From the NCBI GenBank assembly GCA_963774765.1, contig CAVZGP010000031.1:310001-374000 (forward strand): a stretch of DNA of 64,000 nucleotides, read 5' to 3'. Origin of the DNA: Sva-07 sp963774765. Its GTDB lineage: Bacteria; Actinomycetota; Acidimicrobiia; Acidimicrobiales; Ilumatobacteraceae. Positions 26,896 through 35,573 of this stretch are shown here, one piece after another. The notes under the pieces are model-generated. The model had not been told where the DNA came from. It made no database searches and worked only from the letters and a program-made list of their open reading frames with translations. The position numbers and the translations under genes are program-made. The first letter of the stretch is position 1, and every line of letters begins with the position of its first letter.

Positions 26896-28067
26896 AGGTT
26901 CGGTGGGAGTAGGCGGTTGACGTTCTGGAAGAAGAAGTAGAGCACGATCACGAACGGCACGATGCCGACGAGCAGGCCGACCCAGTCGCGCTTGGCCTTG
27001 CGGCTGATCAGGTACGAGACGACACCGATCGCCGCGAGGAGCAGGCCCCACAGCAGAACCTGACCGTTGGCACCTGGATCGCTGAACCACCCCTCGGAGA
27101 AGGCGTCGGCGATCCCGTCATTGATCTGCTCGTCGTCGAGGGTGCTCGCATCGGCTGTCAGTGTCGGATCGTCGATCAGAATCGTCGCGTCGGCAGCCGA
27201 AGCAATGGTCGTCTCGGGCTCGACCACGGTGTTCGTCGGATCGCGATCGGCAGAGCCAGCGTCGTCGAGTGGCCGGCCGTAGTTGATCGTCGGTTCGGTG
27301 ACCACACCCGCCGAGGCACTCGGATCGAGCTGGGCGGTGACGATGATGCGCTCGCGGGCGGTGTACTTCGGATGACACGACGTGAGGGTCAGCGTCGCCG
27401 TGGTCGGATCGGTCGTGGCGATCACCTGATACTCGCTCGGTGACACGATCTGTTGTCCGGTCATCCGGTACACGAACCGCCCGGCCAGCGTGGTGACGAT
27501 GATCTCGTCGCCGGTGTCGAGCTTGTCGATGTCGTAGAACGGCTGGCCGAACGTGGTGCGGTGCCCGGCGATGGCCGAGTTGCCGAGCTGGCCGGGCAGC
27601 GGCGTTTCGGGGTAGTGGCCAGGCCCCTTCTTCAGGTCGTCCTTGTCGACGCCGGCCACGACGATCTTGTCGACACCGATGCGGGGTATTTCGAGGTGGG
27701 CGATCGGGTCGCCATCGGCGACCGGCGGCAAGCTCGCCACCGATGCGGGTACCGGGGACTCGGTCACCGGGACTGCCTCGCGCGGCGTCGAGTCGGGTGG
27801 GGCCGTGTCGACAGGTGCCGCGGCGGGCGGTGTGCCCGCCATCAGTTCCTCGAACTCGTTCTCGAGCGAGTTCTGGGCCCGGGCGGTCTCGATCGCGGTG
27901 CCCCACAGCTGGTACGCGACGAATGCGAACAGCAGGAACCCGATGGCGATCAGCGTCTTGCCGAGGCCCCCCACCCACCATCGCCAGTCGTGGGGTGGAG
28001 GTGGCCGGTCGAACTTGCGCACCCGCTCGGGGCGCGTCGCAGCTGCTGGGACGTCCGACACGGCCAC
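26892..28067 (-). CDS. Class E sortase
   Basis: 391 aa. A Pro-rich cytosolic tail, one transmembrane helix (about residues 33-55), a long linker, then the sortase barrel. The triad is visible: His169 in AGHRTTFG, Cys231 in LTLTSCHPKY, and Arg238/240 in TARERIIV. Unlike standard class E enzymes, it carries an acidic extension of about 120 aa ending in a second hydrophobic helix (QVLLWGLLLAAIGVVSYLIS) and perhaps a third (VGIVPFVIVLYFFFQ). Class E sortases attach proteins to actinobacterial cell walls. GTG 28067 was chosen; frames further upstream lack similarity. Confidence 0.88.
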   Translation of the reverse strand: MAVSDVPAAATRPERVRKFDRPPPPHDWRWWVGGLGKTLIAIGFLLFAFVAYQLWGTAIETARAQNSLENEFEELMAGTPPAAAPVDTAPPDSTPREAVPVTESPVPASVASLPPVADGDPIAHLEIPRIGVDKIVVAGVDKDDLKKGPGHYPETPLPGQLGNSAIAGHRTTFGQPFYDIDKLDTGDEIIVTTLAGRFVYRMTGQQIVSPSEYQVIATTDPTTATLTLTSCHPKYTARERIIVTAQLDPSASAGVVTEPTINYGRPLDDAGSADRDPTNTVVEPETTIASAADATILIDDPTLTADASTLDDEQINDGIADAFSEGWFSDPGANGQVLLWGLLLAAIGVVSYLISRKAKRDWVGLLVGIVPFVIVLYFFFQNVNRLLPPNL

Positions 28068-28144
28068 GAAACTACCGGCACGGGGCTGAGGCGTGATCGC
28101 GGCGGCAGGAGTTGACGAACACTTCACCACCTAGCGTGTCGGCC

Positions 28145-28825
28145 ATGTCGGTCGTGGAACTCGATGACGCGGTCGCCGTGCTCGGACAGTTCCCGGCCTT
28201 GGCGGGAGCGACGTTGCGAGTCGAGTCAGGTGAGATCCTGCTGTTGCGCGGCCCGAACGGTGCCGGAAAGACCACGCTGTTGCGGCTGTGCGCAGGCCTC
28301 CTGCCGTTGGTGCGTGGCACAGGCGCCGTGCTCGGACTGGATCTGTCCACCCATCGCGAGTCGATCCGACGCAACGTCGGGCTGCTCGGCCACCAGAACG
28401 GGTTGTACGTCGATCTCACCGTTGCCGAGAACGTGCGCTTCTGGGGTTCGACGGTGGGGGCGTCCGACGCCGAGATGCAGGTCGCGATGCGGCGTCTGGA
28501 CGTGGCGGGACGCCTCGCCGACGTCGCTGTGAGCAAGCTCTCGGCCGGGCAGAAACGCCGGGCGGCGTTGGCCTGCCTCATCGCCAGACGAGCGCAGCTG
28601 TGGCTTCTCGACGAGCCGCACGCAGGCCTCGACGCGTCGGCTCGCGACGAACTCGATGACACGCTGCGTCAAGCGGCGGCCGCTGGGGCCACCATTCTCG
28701 TCGCCAGCCATGAACTCGAACGGGCCGGCTCGCTCGCGACCCGCGCGGTCGACGTCATCGCCGGTCGTGTCCACGACGTGGTTCCCAGAGACCCGGGCTC
28801 GGGGAACCACGAGGGCACACGATGA
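28145..28825 (+). CDS. ccmA: Cytochrome c biogenesis ATP-binding protein CcmA
   Basis: 226 aa ABC ATPase of the CcmABC complex that releases holo-CcmE. Walker A GPNGAGKTTLL (about residue 36), signature KLSAGQKRRAAL and Walker B LWLLDEPHAGLD are present, with the CcmA-typical HQNGLYVDLTVAENVRFW. It is the first gene of a nine-gene ccm operon. The -10 element TAGCGT (28132-28137) lies seven bases before the ATG. The last 16 codons or so run through a palindromic repeat (28777-28811), so the C-terminal tail VVPRDPGSGNHEGTR is repeat-derived. Confidence 0.92.
   Translation: MSVVELDDAVAVLGQFPALAGATLRVESGEILLLRGPNGAGKTTLLRLCAGLLPLVRGTGAVLGLDLSTHRESIRRNVGLLGHQNGLYVDLTVAENVRFWGSTVGASDAEMQVAMRRLDVAGRLADVAVSKLSAGQKRRAALACLIARRAQLWLLDEPHAGLDASARDELDDTLRQAAAAGATILVASHELERAGSLATRAVDVIAGRVHDVVPRDPGSGNHEGTR
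28777..28811. repeat. Family E palindromic element inside the 3' end of ccmA
   Basis: CGTGGTTCCC (28777-28786) pairs with GGGGAACCACG (28801-28811) around a CCCGGG-containing loop. Two related copies lie at 59193-59280. Here the element is translated as the ccmA C-terminus. Confidence 0.75.
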
Positions 28826-29505
28826 GCACCTTGAGGATCGCACGGTTGGTGGCGGCGAAGGACCTGCGCATCGAGTGGAACAGCCGCGTGTTCGTCAACC
28901 AGGTCCTGCCTTTCGCTGGGGTCACGATGGTGATCTTCGCCTTTGCCCTCGACGCCGATTCCGTGCTCCAGCGCGTGGCGCCCGGCCTCGTCTGGCTGGC
29001 GACGATGTTCTCGATGCTCGTCCTGGTCCAGCGAGCCTTCGCTGTCGAGACGGCCGATGGTGCCCTCGACGCGCTCCGCGTCGCCGGCGTCGATCCGCGA
29101 GCGATCTACCTCGGCAAGGCAGCGGCGCTCGGTGTGCAACTCCTCGTGCTCGAGGTGGTGCTGTTGTTCGCTGCGGTCGTGCTGTACGGCCAGACGATGC
29201 CCGCCGACGGTTGGGTGCTCCTCGTCACAACCCTGCTCTCCGCGACGTGCGGACTCGCCGCGGTCGGTACCCTGTACGGAGGCCTTGCCGCAGGGTTCAC
29301 GGGTCGCGAGACATTGCTCCCGCTGCTCACGTTCCCCGCGGTGGCGCCCGTCCTGATCGGAGCAACACGAGCGGTCGAAGCAGCGCTCGGCACGGCAGGT
29401 GCGGTGGTGTCGGACGGCTGGCCCTGGGTGGGCCTGCTGGCCGTCTTCGCCGTCGCCTTCGGTGTCGGTGGTGCGTTGGCGTTCGGCCCGTTGATCGACG
29501 AATGA
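28822..29505 (+). CDS. ccmB: Heme exporter/biogenesis membrane protein CcmB
   Basis: 227 aa with six predicted membrane helices (for example PFAGVTMVIFAFALD, LVWLATMFSMLVLVQRAF, VLEVVLLFAAVVLY). The pattern RDLRIEW-like KDLRIEWNSRVFVNQVLPF followed by QRAFAVETADGALDALRVAG is the CcmB hallmark. It forms the CcmA2BCD ABC complex that acts on holo-CcmE. The ATGA overlap with ccmA (28822-28825) supports translational coupling. Confidence 0.92.
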   Translation: MSTLRIARLVAAKDLRIEWNSRVFVNQVLPFAGVTMVIFAFALDADSVLQRVAPGLVWLATMFSMLVLVQRAFAVETADGALDALRVAGVDPRAIYLGKAAALGVQLLVLEVVLLFAAVVLYGQTMPADGWVLLVTTLLSATCGLAAVGTLYGGLAAGFTGRETLLPLLTFPAVAPVLIGATRAVEAALGTAGAVVSDGWPWVGLLAVFAVAFGVGGALAFGPLIDE

Positions 29506-29554
29506 AACGAACTTCAGCCCCCACCCGCCCTTCCAGCCATCGTAGGAATCGGAC

Positions 29555-30373
29555 ATGACGACGACGGATCCCACGCTCAGCCAGACCGATCCCGCCGGCA
29601 CCCCAGCTTCCACCGGCGCCGGGACCGGCACTCGAGGAACCCGGGTCATCGGGATCGCCACCATCGTCGCCATGGCCTGGCTCGTTGCGTTCGGTCTCGG
29701 CTTCTCACCGGAGGACCGCGACCAACGCGAGAGCGTCCGCCTGCTCTACGTGCACGTGCCGACCATTTGGATCGCCTACGTCGCGTTCGTCGTCACCGCC
29801 GTCGCCTCGGCCATGTACTTCTTCGGCAAGAAGAAGTCGCTCGGTTGGGATCGCGTGGCCGGAGCCAGCGCTGAGATCGGCACCGCCTTCGTCGCTGTGA
29901 CGTTGGTGATCGGTGCGATGTGGGGCCGCCTCACCTGGGGTGTGTTCTGGCAGTGGGACGCCCGCCTCACCACGACGGCGCTGTTGTTCGTCACCTACAT
30001 CGGGTACCTGGCCGTGCGTCGCCTCGGCGGCACCCACCAACAGCGCGCCCGTCGCAGCGCGGTCATCGGCATGCTGGCGGTGCTCGAGATCCCACTCGTG
30101 CACTGGAGCGTCAGGTTGTGGCGCAGCCTGCACCAGGAAGCCACGGTGCTCGGCACCGACGGCGATGTCAGCATGGACGGGCTGATGCTGTTCAGCCTGT
30201 TCGTCGGCGTGGTCGCCTTCTCGTTGCTCTACGTGTGGCTCATGATGCACCGCACCCGAGTGATGGCGATGGAGGACCTGCTCGACGACCGTGGCCTCGA
30301 CGAGGCGTTGGCAGCGCGTCGAGCCGAGACCGCCCCCGCCGAGGCCGTACGACACGAGGAAGGCAGCGTCTGA
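29555..30373 (+). CDS. ccmC: Cytochrome c biogenesis heme-handling protein CcmC
   Basis: 272 aa with six helices and the tryptophan-rich heme-handling motif WGVFWQWDARLTT, the defining WWD domain of CcmC. Conserved His contexts LLYVHVPTIW and EIPLVHWSVRLW flank it as expected. It loads heme onto CcmE. A Thr/Gly-rich N-terminal extension of about 30 residues precedes helix 1. It starts 49 bp after ccmB and overlaps ccmD (TGATG). Confidence 0.93.
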   Translation: MTTTDPTLSQTDPAGTPASTGAGTGTRGTRVIGIATIVAMAWLVAFGLGFSPEDRDQRESVRLLYVHVPTIWIAYVAFVVTAVASAMYFFGKKKSLGWDRVAGASAEIGTAFVAVTLVIGAMWGRLTWGVFWQWDARLTTTALLFVTYIGYLAVRRLGGTHQQRARRSAVIGMLAVLEIPLVHWSVRLWRSLHQEATVLGTDGDVSMDGLMLFSLFVGVVAFSLLYVWLMMHRTRVMAMEDLLDDRGLDEALAARRAETAPAEAVRHEEGSV

Positions 30374-30507
30374 TGGAAGATGCAGGATTCATCATCGGGG
30401 GATACGTCCTCACGTTCGTCACGGTGGTGTTCATGTCGTGGCGGGTGCTGCGCGCAGGGAAGCGGCTCGGAAAACAGGTCCCCGACGCGGACAAGTACTG
30501 GCTCTGA
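30373..30507 (+). CDS. ccmD: CcmD-like small membrane protein
   Basis: 44 aa. A single membrane helix (FIIGGYVLTFVTVVFMSWRV) with a basic cytosolic segment (LRAGKRLGKQVPDADKYWL) matches the size, topology and operon place of CcmD, which holds holo-CcmE on CcmC. The ATG shares one base with the ccmC stop (TGATG). Confidence 0.8.
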   Translation: MEDAGFIIGGYVLTFVTVVFMSWRVLRAGKRLGKQVPDADKYWL

Positions 30508-30527
30508 GCGGCCAGAATGAACCCAGC

Positions 30528-31031
30528 ATGAACGACGACTCGACCGACATGGATCTCTCGCCCCGCGCGCCCGCCGGGCCCGGCGGCTCGGTGCGTAAGA
30601 GCCGCAAGTGGCTCCCCGTGGTGGTCCTGGGGCTCGTGGTGGTCGCCGGTGGCGTGATCGTCACGCAGTTCCTCACCCAGGCGGTCGACTACTACTGCAA
30701 CGTCGACGAGGTCGGCCAGCGAAGCGGATGCGACGAGGACCGCCGCATCCGGCTGCAGGGCACCGTCGACGAGGGCTCCGTCGAGCGCGTCGCCAACACC
30801 ACGGTGTTCACGATCTCGTTCAACGGCGAGACGATGCCGGTCACCTACGACGGCGAGCCTGGTGGCATCTTCAACGAGTGCCTCCCCGTGGTCGTTCACG
30901 GTGTGATCGAGGACGGCACGTTGCTCGGTGATCGGGTCGAGGTCAAGCACTCCGACGAGTACGTCGCCGTCCACGACGAGCGAGTGGCCGAGGCCGAAGC
31001 CGCTGGCTGCCCCGACATGCCCGCCCCGTGA
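30528..31031 (+). CDS. ccmE: Periplasm-side heme chaperone CcmE
   Basis: 167 aa. A cytosolic N-tail, one anchor helix (about residues 28-50), then an OB-fold domain (RIRLQGTVDEGSV, VHGVIEDGTLLGDRV). The heme-attaching His141 and the partner Tyr145 are in VEVKHSDEY, matching KHDENY of E. coli CcmE. Unusual features are four Cys (57, 68, 118, 161), including a Cys57/Cys68 pair in an insert before the first strand, which could form disulfides. ATG at 30528. Confidence 0.9.
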   Translation: MNDDSTDMDLSPRAPAGPGGSVRKSRKWLPVVVLGLVVVAGGVIVTQFLTQAVDYYCNVDEVGQRSGCDEDRRIRLQGTVDEGSVERVANTTVFTISFNGETMPVTYDGEPGGIFNECLPVVVHGVIEDGTLLGDRVEVKHSDEYVAVHDERVAEAEAAGCPDMPAP

Positions 31032-33073
31032 TGGTTTTCGCGGCGAGCATCAACTCGGCGCTCGGCCGCGCCGGTCTGCTGCTGATGTTGGCCGCCTCCG
31101 TCTTCGGCGCCTTGGCCGTGCTCTACGGCATCCGCCGACGCGACCCCAAGCTGCTCAAGCAGGGTCCGCTCTACGCGTGGCTCACGTTCGGTGGCATGGT
31201 GCTCGCCGTCACCATGATGCAGCGGGGCCTGATCACCCGTGACTTCTCGCTCGCCTACGTGCAACAGGTCGGCTCGGCCGACACACCGCTGCTGTACAAC
31301 ATCGCCGCGATGTGGTCGGCGCTCGAGGGGTCGATCCTGCTGTGGTCGCTGATCCTCGCAGGGTTCACCGCAGCGGTCGGATGGCGATTCCGGAACCGCA
31401 CCGACGACGTGCTCGTCGGGTGGGCGTTGATCGTGATGTTCGTCGTGTCGGCGTTCTTCGCGTTGTTGAGCTTCGGACCGGCGAACCCGTTCGCGGCCGG
31501 TGCCCCAGGTGTCACGAGCGGTCCCGGTCCCAACCCGCTGCTGCAGAACCACATCCTGGTGCTGTTCCACCCGCCGATCCTGTACCTCGGCTACGTCGGC
31601 TTCACGGTGCCGTTCGCGTTCGCCATCGCGGCGCTCGTCACCGGACGCCTCGGCGAGGGTTGGTTGATGGAGACACGCCGTTGGGCGCTGTTCGCGTGGG
31701 CGTTCCTCACGATCGGCATCCTGCTCGGTGGCTGGTGGAGCTATGAGGTGCTCGGCTGGTCCGGCGTCTGGGCGTGGGATCCCGTCGAGAACGCGTCACT
31801 GCTGCCATGGCTCACCGGCACGGCGTACATCCACTCGGTGCTCGTGCAGGAGCGGCGCGGGATGTTGCGCGTCTGGAACCTCAGCCTGCTCGTTGCCACG
31901 TTCGCACTCACGATCCTCGGCACGTTCCTGACACGGTCGGGAATCCTCAGTTCGGTGCACGCCTTCGGCGACGGCCCGGTCGGCAACTGGCTGCTCGCGT
32001 TCTTCGGAGCCGTCGTCGTGGTGTCGCTCGGTCTGATCGCCTGGCGCGGCGACCGGTTGCGCTCGCCCGGCTCGATCGACTCTCCGCTGTCGCGTGAGGG
32101 CTCGTTCCTCGCCAACAACGTGTTGTTCACGGTGTGGGCGTTCATCGTGCTGCTCGGCACGCTGTTCCCGCTGCTGGTCGAGGCGTTCCAGGACCGCCAG
32201 ACGCTCGTCGGTGCCCCGTACTTCGACCGCCTGTCGCAGCCGATCGGGTTGATGTTGCTGTTCCTCATGGGCGTGGCGCCGGTGCTGCCGTGGCGCAAAG
32301 CATCGGCCGAACTGTTGCGCACTCGGCTCTTCTGGCCGGCCTGGGCCGGCGCGCTCGGGTTGGCCATCGCCGTCTTCGTCGGAGCCGATGGCTGGGCGCC
32401 GCTGGTCGCGTTCGGGCTCGCCGGCTTCGCGATGGGCTCGGCAGTTCGGCAGCTCGCGCTGGCCACCCGCCGCCAGCGATGGCGCGGGTTCGTCGGCCGG
32501 GCCAACGGGGGCATGGTCGTGCACATCGGAGTGATCATCGTTGCGGTCGCCCTGGCGGCGTCGAACAGCTTCACCCACTCGGCCACGCTCGAGCTGAACG
32601 TCGGTGAGGTCGTCGAGTGGGGTGGTCACACCTTCGAGCTGGTCTCCGTCGACGAAGGCACGAACGACAGGGGGAGCGAACGCCGGATCGCCGCCAACGT
32701 CATCCTCGATGGTGAGCAGGTCTACCGCCCGGCGACGACGCGGTACCTCAACATGGGTGCCGACATCGGCACGCCGTCGGTGCGAACGGGCTGGAACGAG
32801 GACGTCTATCTCACGCTCGGCCAGGGCGCATCGCCAGGCGACACCGAGGCCACGATCCGGGTGTTCATCAAGCCGATGATCCTGTGGCTGTGGATCGGCG
32901 GCGCCATCATGGCGCTCGGAACACTGCTCGCCGCCTTCCCCGGGACGCGTCGGCGTCATGCGATCGATCCGGTGTCGGCACCGATCGGGCTGGACGACGC
33001 CTCCGATGTCGTCGTCGACGGCGTTGCGCGTCCGGTCGAGATCGAGGACAGCGAGACGGGAGTGTCGGTGTGA
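31031..33073 (+). CDS. ccmF: Heme lyase subunit CcmF
   Basis: 680 aa with about 14-15 helices. WWD domain GVWAWDPVENASLLPWLT and the conserved PLLQNHILVLFHPPILYLGY and GTFLTRSGILSSVHAF blocks identify CcmF, which ligates heme to apocytochrome c together with CcmH. The C-terminal periplasmic domain (ELNVGEVVEWGGHTFELVSV) is present. ATG 31031 overlaps the ccmE stop (TGATG); GTG 31028 is an alternative start. Confidence 0.95.
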   Translation: MVFAASINSALGRAGLLLMLAASVFGALAVLYGIRRRDPKLLKQGPLYAWLTFGGMVLAVTMMQRGLITRDFSLAYVQQVGSADTPLLYNIAAMWSALEGSILLWSLILAGFTAAVGWRFRNRTDDVLVGWALIVMFVVSAFFALLSFGPANPFAAGAPGVTSGPGPNPLLQNHILVLFHPPILYLGYVGFTVPFAFAIAALVTGRLGEGWLMETRRWALFAWAFLTIGILLGGWWSYEVLGWSGVWAWDPVENASLLPWLTGTAYIHSVLVQERRGMLRVWNLSLLVATFALTILGTFLTRSGILSSVHAFGDGPVGNWLLAFFGAVVVVSLGLIAWRGDRLRSPGSIDSPLSREGSFLANNVLFTVWAFIVLLGTLFPLLVEAFQDRQTLVGAPYFDRLSQPIGLMLLFLMGVAPVLPWRKASAELLRTRLFWPAWAGALGLAIAVFVGADGWAPLVAFGLAGFAMGSAVRQLALATRRQRWRGFVGRANGGMVVHIGVIIVAVALAASNSFTHSATLELNVGEVVEWGGHTFELVSVDEGTNDRGSERRIAANVILDGEQVYRPATTRYLNMGADIGTPSVRTGWNEDVYLTLGQGASPGDTEATIRVFIKPMILWLWIGGAIMALGTLLAAFPGTRRRHAIDPVSAPIGLDDASDVVVDGVARPVEIEDSETGVSV

Positions 33074-33681
33074 GCGAGCTGCTCGACGATCACGTGCCTG
33101 CCGACGCGCCCGATGCCGCTCCACGCGGCCGGGGCCGTCGGCTCGCTCCGCTGGTCGTCGGGATCATCGCCGTGGTGATGGTCGGGCTGTTCGTCGTGCT
33201 CGCCGGCGCGTCCCCCGATGACGGTGGCACCAGCGCCGACTCGCCCTTGATCGGTCGCCCCGCCCCCGAGGCCACGGGCACCTTGTCCGATGGCACGTCG
33301 TTCGACCTGTCGCGCCGCAAGGGCAGCTGGGTGGTGCTCAACTTCTTCGACCCCGAGTGTGTTCCGTGCATCCGCGAGCATCCCGAACTCGTCGCATTCT
33401 CCGAGGACCAGGCGACGCTCGGCACCGGCGGCGCCGAGCTCTACTCGGTGATCACTCGCGGTGATCAGGCCGAAATCGAAGCGTTCTTCGCCGAGAACGG
33501 TGGCGAGTGGCCGGCGATCTACTCCGAGAACGACGAGTTCCCGGTCGCGTTCGGCGTGGCGCAGGTTCCCGAGACGTGGATCGTCGACCCGAGCGGAGTC
33601 GTGCAACTGCGGCTGATCTCCATGGTCACAGCCGAGCAGCTCAACTCGATCCTTCGTCAGTTCCGCGAGCAGTACGGCTGA
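33070..33681 (+). CDS. ccmG: Thioredoxin-like thiol-disulfide oxidoreductase (CcmG/TlpA type)
   Basis: 203 aa. A short cytosolic segment, one membrane helix (about residues 27-46), then a thioredoxin fold outside the membrane. The redox motif is FFDPECVPCIREHPEL (Cys97-V-P-Cys100). The family role is to reduce the apocytochrome haem-binding cysteines. GTG 33070 overlaps the ccmF stop by four bases (GTGA). Confidence 0.88.
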   Translation: MSELLDDHVPADAPDAAPRGRGRRLAPLVVGIIAVVMVGLFVVLAGASPDDGGTSADSPLIGRPAPEATGTLSDGTSFDLSRRKGSWVVLNFFDPECVPCIREHPELVAFSEDQATLGTGGAELYSVITRGDQAEIEAFFAENGGEWPAIYSENDEFPVAFGVAQVPETWIVDPSGVVQLRLISMVTAEQLNSILRQFREQYG

Positions 33682-34199
33682 TGGCGAGCCAGCTGAATCG
33701 TCGCGTGAAGCGGTGGCCGGGTTGGGTGGCGCTCGTCTTCGTCATCGCCGGGTTCCTGGCCGTCGGTGCGACGCGCTCCTCGGGTCCGGAGAGCCAGGGT
33801 GACCGCATCGACGAGGTCGCCAAACGCGTCGCCTGCCCGATCTGCGACGGCGAGAGCGTGTTCGAGTCGCAGAACAATGCCTCGGTCGCACTGCGCAACC
33901 AGATCGCCGACCTGGTGGCCGACAACGACCTGACCGACGCCGAGATCATCGCATTCATCGAGACGCGCTACGGCGCGCAGGTGTTGCTGGTGCCCAAGTC
34001 GAGCGGTTTCGACGCGTTGGTGTGGGTGCTGCCCGCGGTGGCGTTCGCCTGCGGATTGGCGGCACTCGTGGTGGTGTTCCGACGTTGGAAGCGCGAAGCG
34101 GGCGAGGTGTCGGAGCCGACCGATGACGATCGTGCGCTCGTCGAAGCGGCGCTCGCGGCCGACGTACTCGACGTCGACCAGGAGGACAGCGGGAGATGA
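33681..34199 (+). CDS. ccmH: Cytochrome c biogenesis protein CcmH
   Basis: 172 aa. N-terminal helix, then the thiol motif RVACPICDGESV (Cys52/Cys55, the CcmH LRCxxC equivalent) in a three-helix domain (DLTDAEIIAFIETRYGAQVLL), then a second helix (LVWVLPAVAFACGLAALVVV) and an acidic tail. It presents reduced apocytochrome to CcmF. The start overlaps the ccmG stop (TGATG). Confidence 0.92.
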   Translation: MASQLNRRVKRWPGWVALVFVIAGFLAVGATRSSGPESQGDRIDEVAKRVACPICDGESVFESQNNASVALRNQIADLVADNDLTDAEIIAFIETRYGAQVLLVPKSSGFDALVWVLPAVAFACGLAALVVVFRRWKREAGEVSEPTDDDRALVEAALAADVLDVDQEDSGR

Positions 34200-34954
34200 C
34201 CGCGAGCGGTACCCGGCTCGATCGGCTCGCGGCGCTCGAGGACGAGCGGCGGTTCCTGTTGCGTTCGCTCACCGATCTCGAGCGTGAACACGACGCCGGT
34301 GACGTCGACGACCTCGACTACCACACGCTCAAGGATGGCTATACGGTGCGCGCCGCGAAGGTGCTGCGCGAGATCGACGACGGGCGCGGTGAACTGCCGG
34401 CCCCGCCGCCGCGCCGATGGAGCAGGGTGGTGGCTGTCGCAGCTGCGGTTGTCGTGGGATCGATCGCCGTCGGGTTCGTGTTGGCGGGGGCGTGGGGTGA
34501 GCGATCGTCGGGCCAGGAAATGACAGGGCTCACGCCGGGCGACGAGTCACGCGTCGTGCTCACCAACGCCCGCGACGCGATGAGCGCCGGCGACTTCGCA
34601 ACGGCGAACGCGCTGTTCGCCGAAGTGATCGAGGCCGAGCGTGCCCGCGGCCGTGAGAACGCCGAGGCGGTGGCGTACTTCGGATGGACCCTCGCCCTGC
34701 TCACCCGCCAGAACTCCGATCAGACCAATGCCGACGAGCGTTACGCCGCGGCGGTGTTGGCCCTCGGGCTGGCGACCGAGATCGAACCCGACTATGCCGA
34801 CCCCCAGTGTTTCCTGGCCATCGTCGAGTATCAGTTCCGCGGTGACGCCGAGGCAGCGTTGCCGCACATCGAACGGTGCGAGGCCAGCAATCCGCCCGGC
34901 GACGTCGCCTCGATGGTCGCGAGCTTCGCCGACGAGATCCGCGCCGCCAACTGA
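34196..34954 (+). CDS. CcmI-like TPR membrane protein
   Basis: 252 aa. An N-terminal helical segment (LDRLAALEDERRFLLRSLTDLEREHDAGDVDDLDYHTL, given here only as a region, residues 8-45) resembles the CcmI N-terminal domain. One membrane helix follows (about residues 78-98), then TPR-like helices (ARDAMSAGDFATANALFAEV, YAAAVLALGLATEI, AALPHIERCEASNP). CcmI captures apocytochromes. The ATGA overlap with ccmH makes it the last gene of the operon. Assignment rests on topology and position. Confidence 0.75.
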   Translation: MTASGTRLDRLAALEDERRFLLRSLTDLEREHDAGDVDDLDYHTLKDGYTVRAAKVLREIDDGRGELPAPPPRRWSRVVAVAAAVVVGSIAVGFVLAGAWGERSSGQEMTGLTPGDESRVVLTNARDAMSAGDFATANALFAEVIEAERARGRENAEAVAYFGWTLALLTRQNSDQTNADERYAAAVLALGLATEIEPDYADPQCFLAIVEYQFRGDAEAALPHIERCEASNPPGDVASMVASFADEIRAAN

Positions 34955-34973
34955 GAACGCTCCCTCGCCCCAG

Positions 34974-35078
34974 GCGATGAGTCTTCGCGCGACCTGTCCG
35001 CGCGGAAACTCATCGCTCGCGGTCGGTTCGTGCGGGCGATGAGTCTTCGCGCGACCTGTCCGCGCGGAAACTCATCGC
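34974..35078. repeat. Family C palindromic elements C1 and C2
   Basis: Two identical 43 bp elements, 34974-35016 and 35036-35078, spaced 62 bp apart. Outer arms are GCGATGAGT/ACTCATCGC with inner CGCGCG pairing. They lie between the convergent ccm operon and the histidine phosphatase gene. A third, inverted copy is at 62647-62689. The outer GCGATGAG/CTCATCGC ends are shared with family A. Confidence 0.9.
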
Positions 35079-35079
35079 T

Positions 35080-35550
35080 TCAGGTGGGCGGCGGCCAGAC
35101 CTTGCCCGTGGTGATGCGGTCGCCTTTGCGCTTCAGCACCCAGATGCTGGCCTTGCGCCAGTCGGGCGGCGTCTGGACCTCCATGCCACGCCGCACGAGC
35201 GCGTCGATCGTCTCGGGGATGATGTCGCCATGGCTGCACAGCACCGCACCGCCTTCGACTTCTCCGAGCAGCTCCAGCACCGGTTCGAACGGCTCGGCTT
35301 CAGCGAGACGGCGGTCCATGCGGATGTCGATGCCGAGTTGGCCGGCGAGCGGTTCGACGGTCTGCACGCACCGGATGTACGGGCTCGAATACAGCGACGA
35401 TGCCCCCTTCTCGACGAGGCGTTTCGCGATCGACTCCGCCTGCTTCCACCCGTGTTTGCTCAGCGGGCGTGCCTCGTCGTCGCCCCTCCAGACCCGTCGT
35501 TCGCCTGCTTTGGCATGGCGGACCAGGTAGATCACGTCGGCTTTGGTCAT
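35080..35550 (-). CDS. Histidine phosphatase family protein (SixA-like)
   Basis: 156 aa. The phosphohistidine catalytic motif LVRHAKAGER (His12) and the second His in VLCSHGDIIPETID define the branch, and LYSSPYIRCVQTVEPLA is the conserved middle. Proteins of this size are SixA-like phosphohistidine phosphatases or small phosphoester hydrolases. I chose the ATG at 35550. The stop lies two bases from repeat C2. Confidence 0.85.
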   Translation of the reverse strand: MTKADVIYLVRHAKAGERRVWRGDDEARPLSKHGWKQAESIAKRLVEKGASSLYSSPYIRCVQTVEPLAGQLGIDIRMDRRLAEAEPFEPVLELLGEVEGGAVLCSHGDIIPETIDALVRRGMEVQTPPDWRKASIWVLKRKGDRITTGKVWPPPT

Positions 35551-35573
35551 GTGCGGTGCAACAGACTGCTCGC

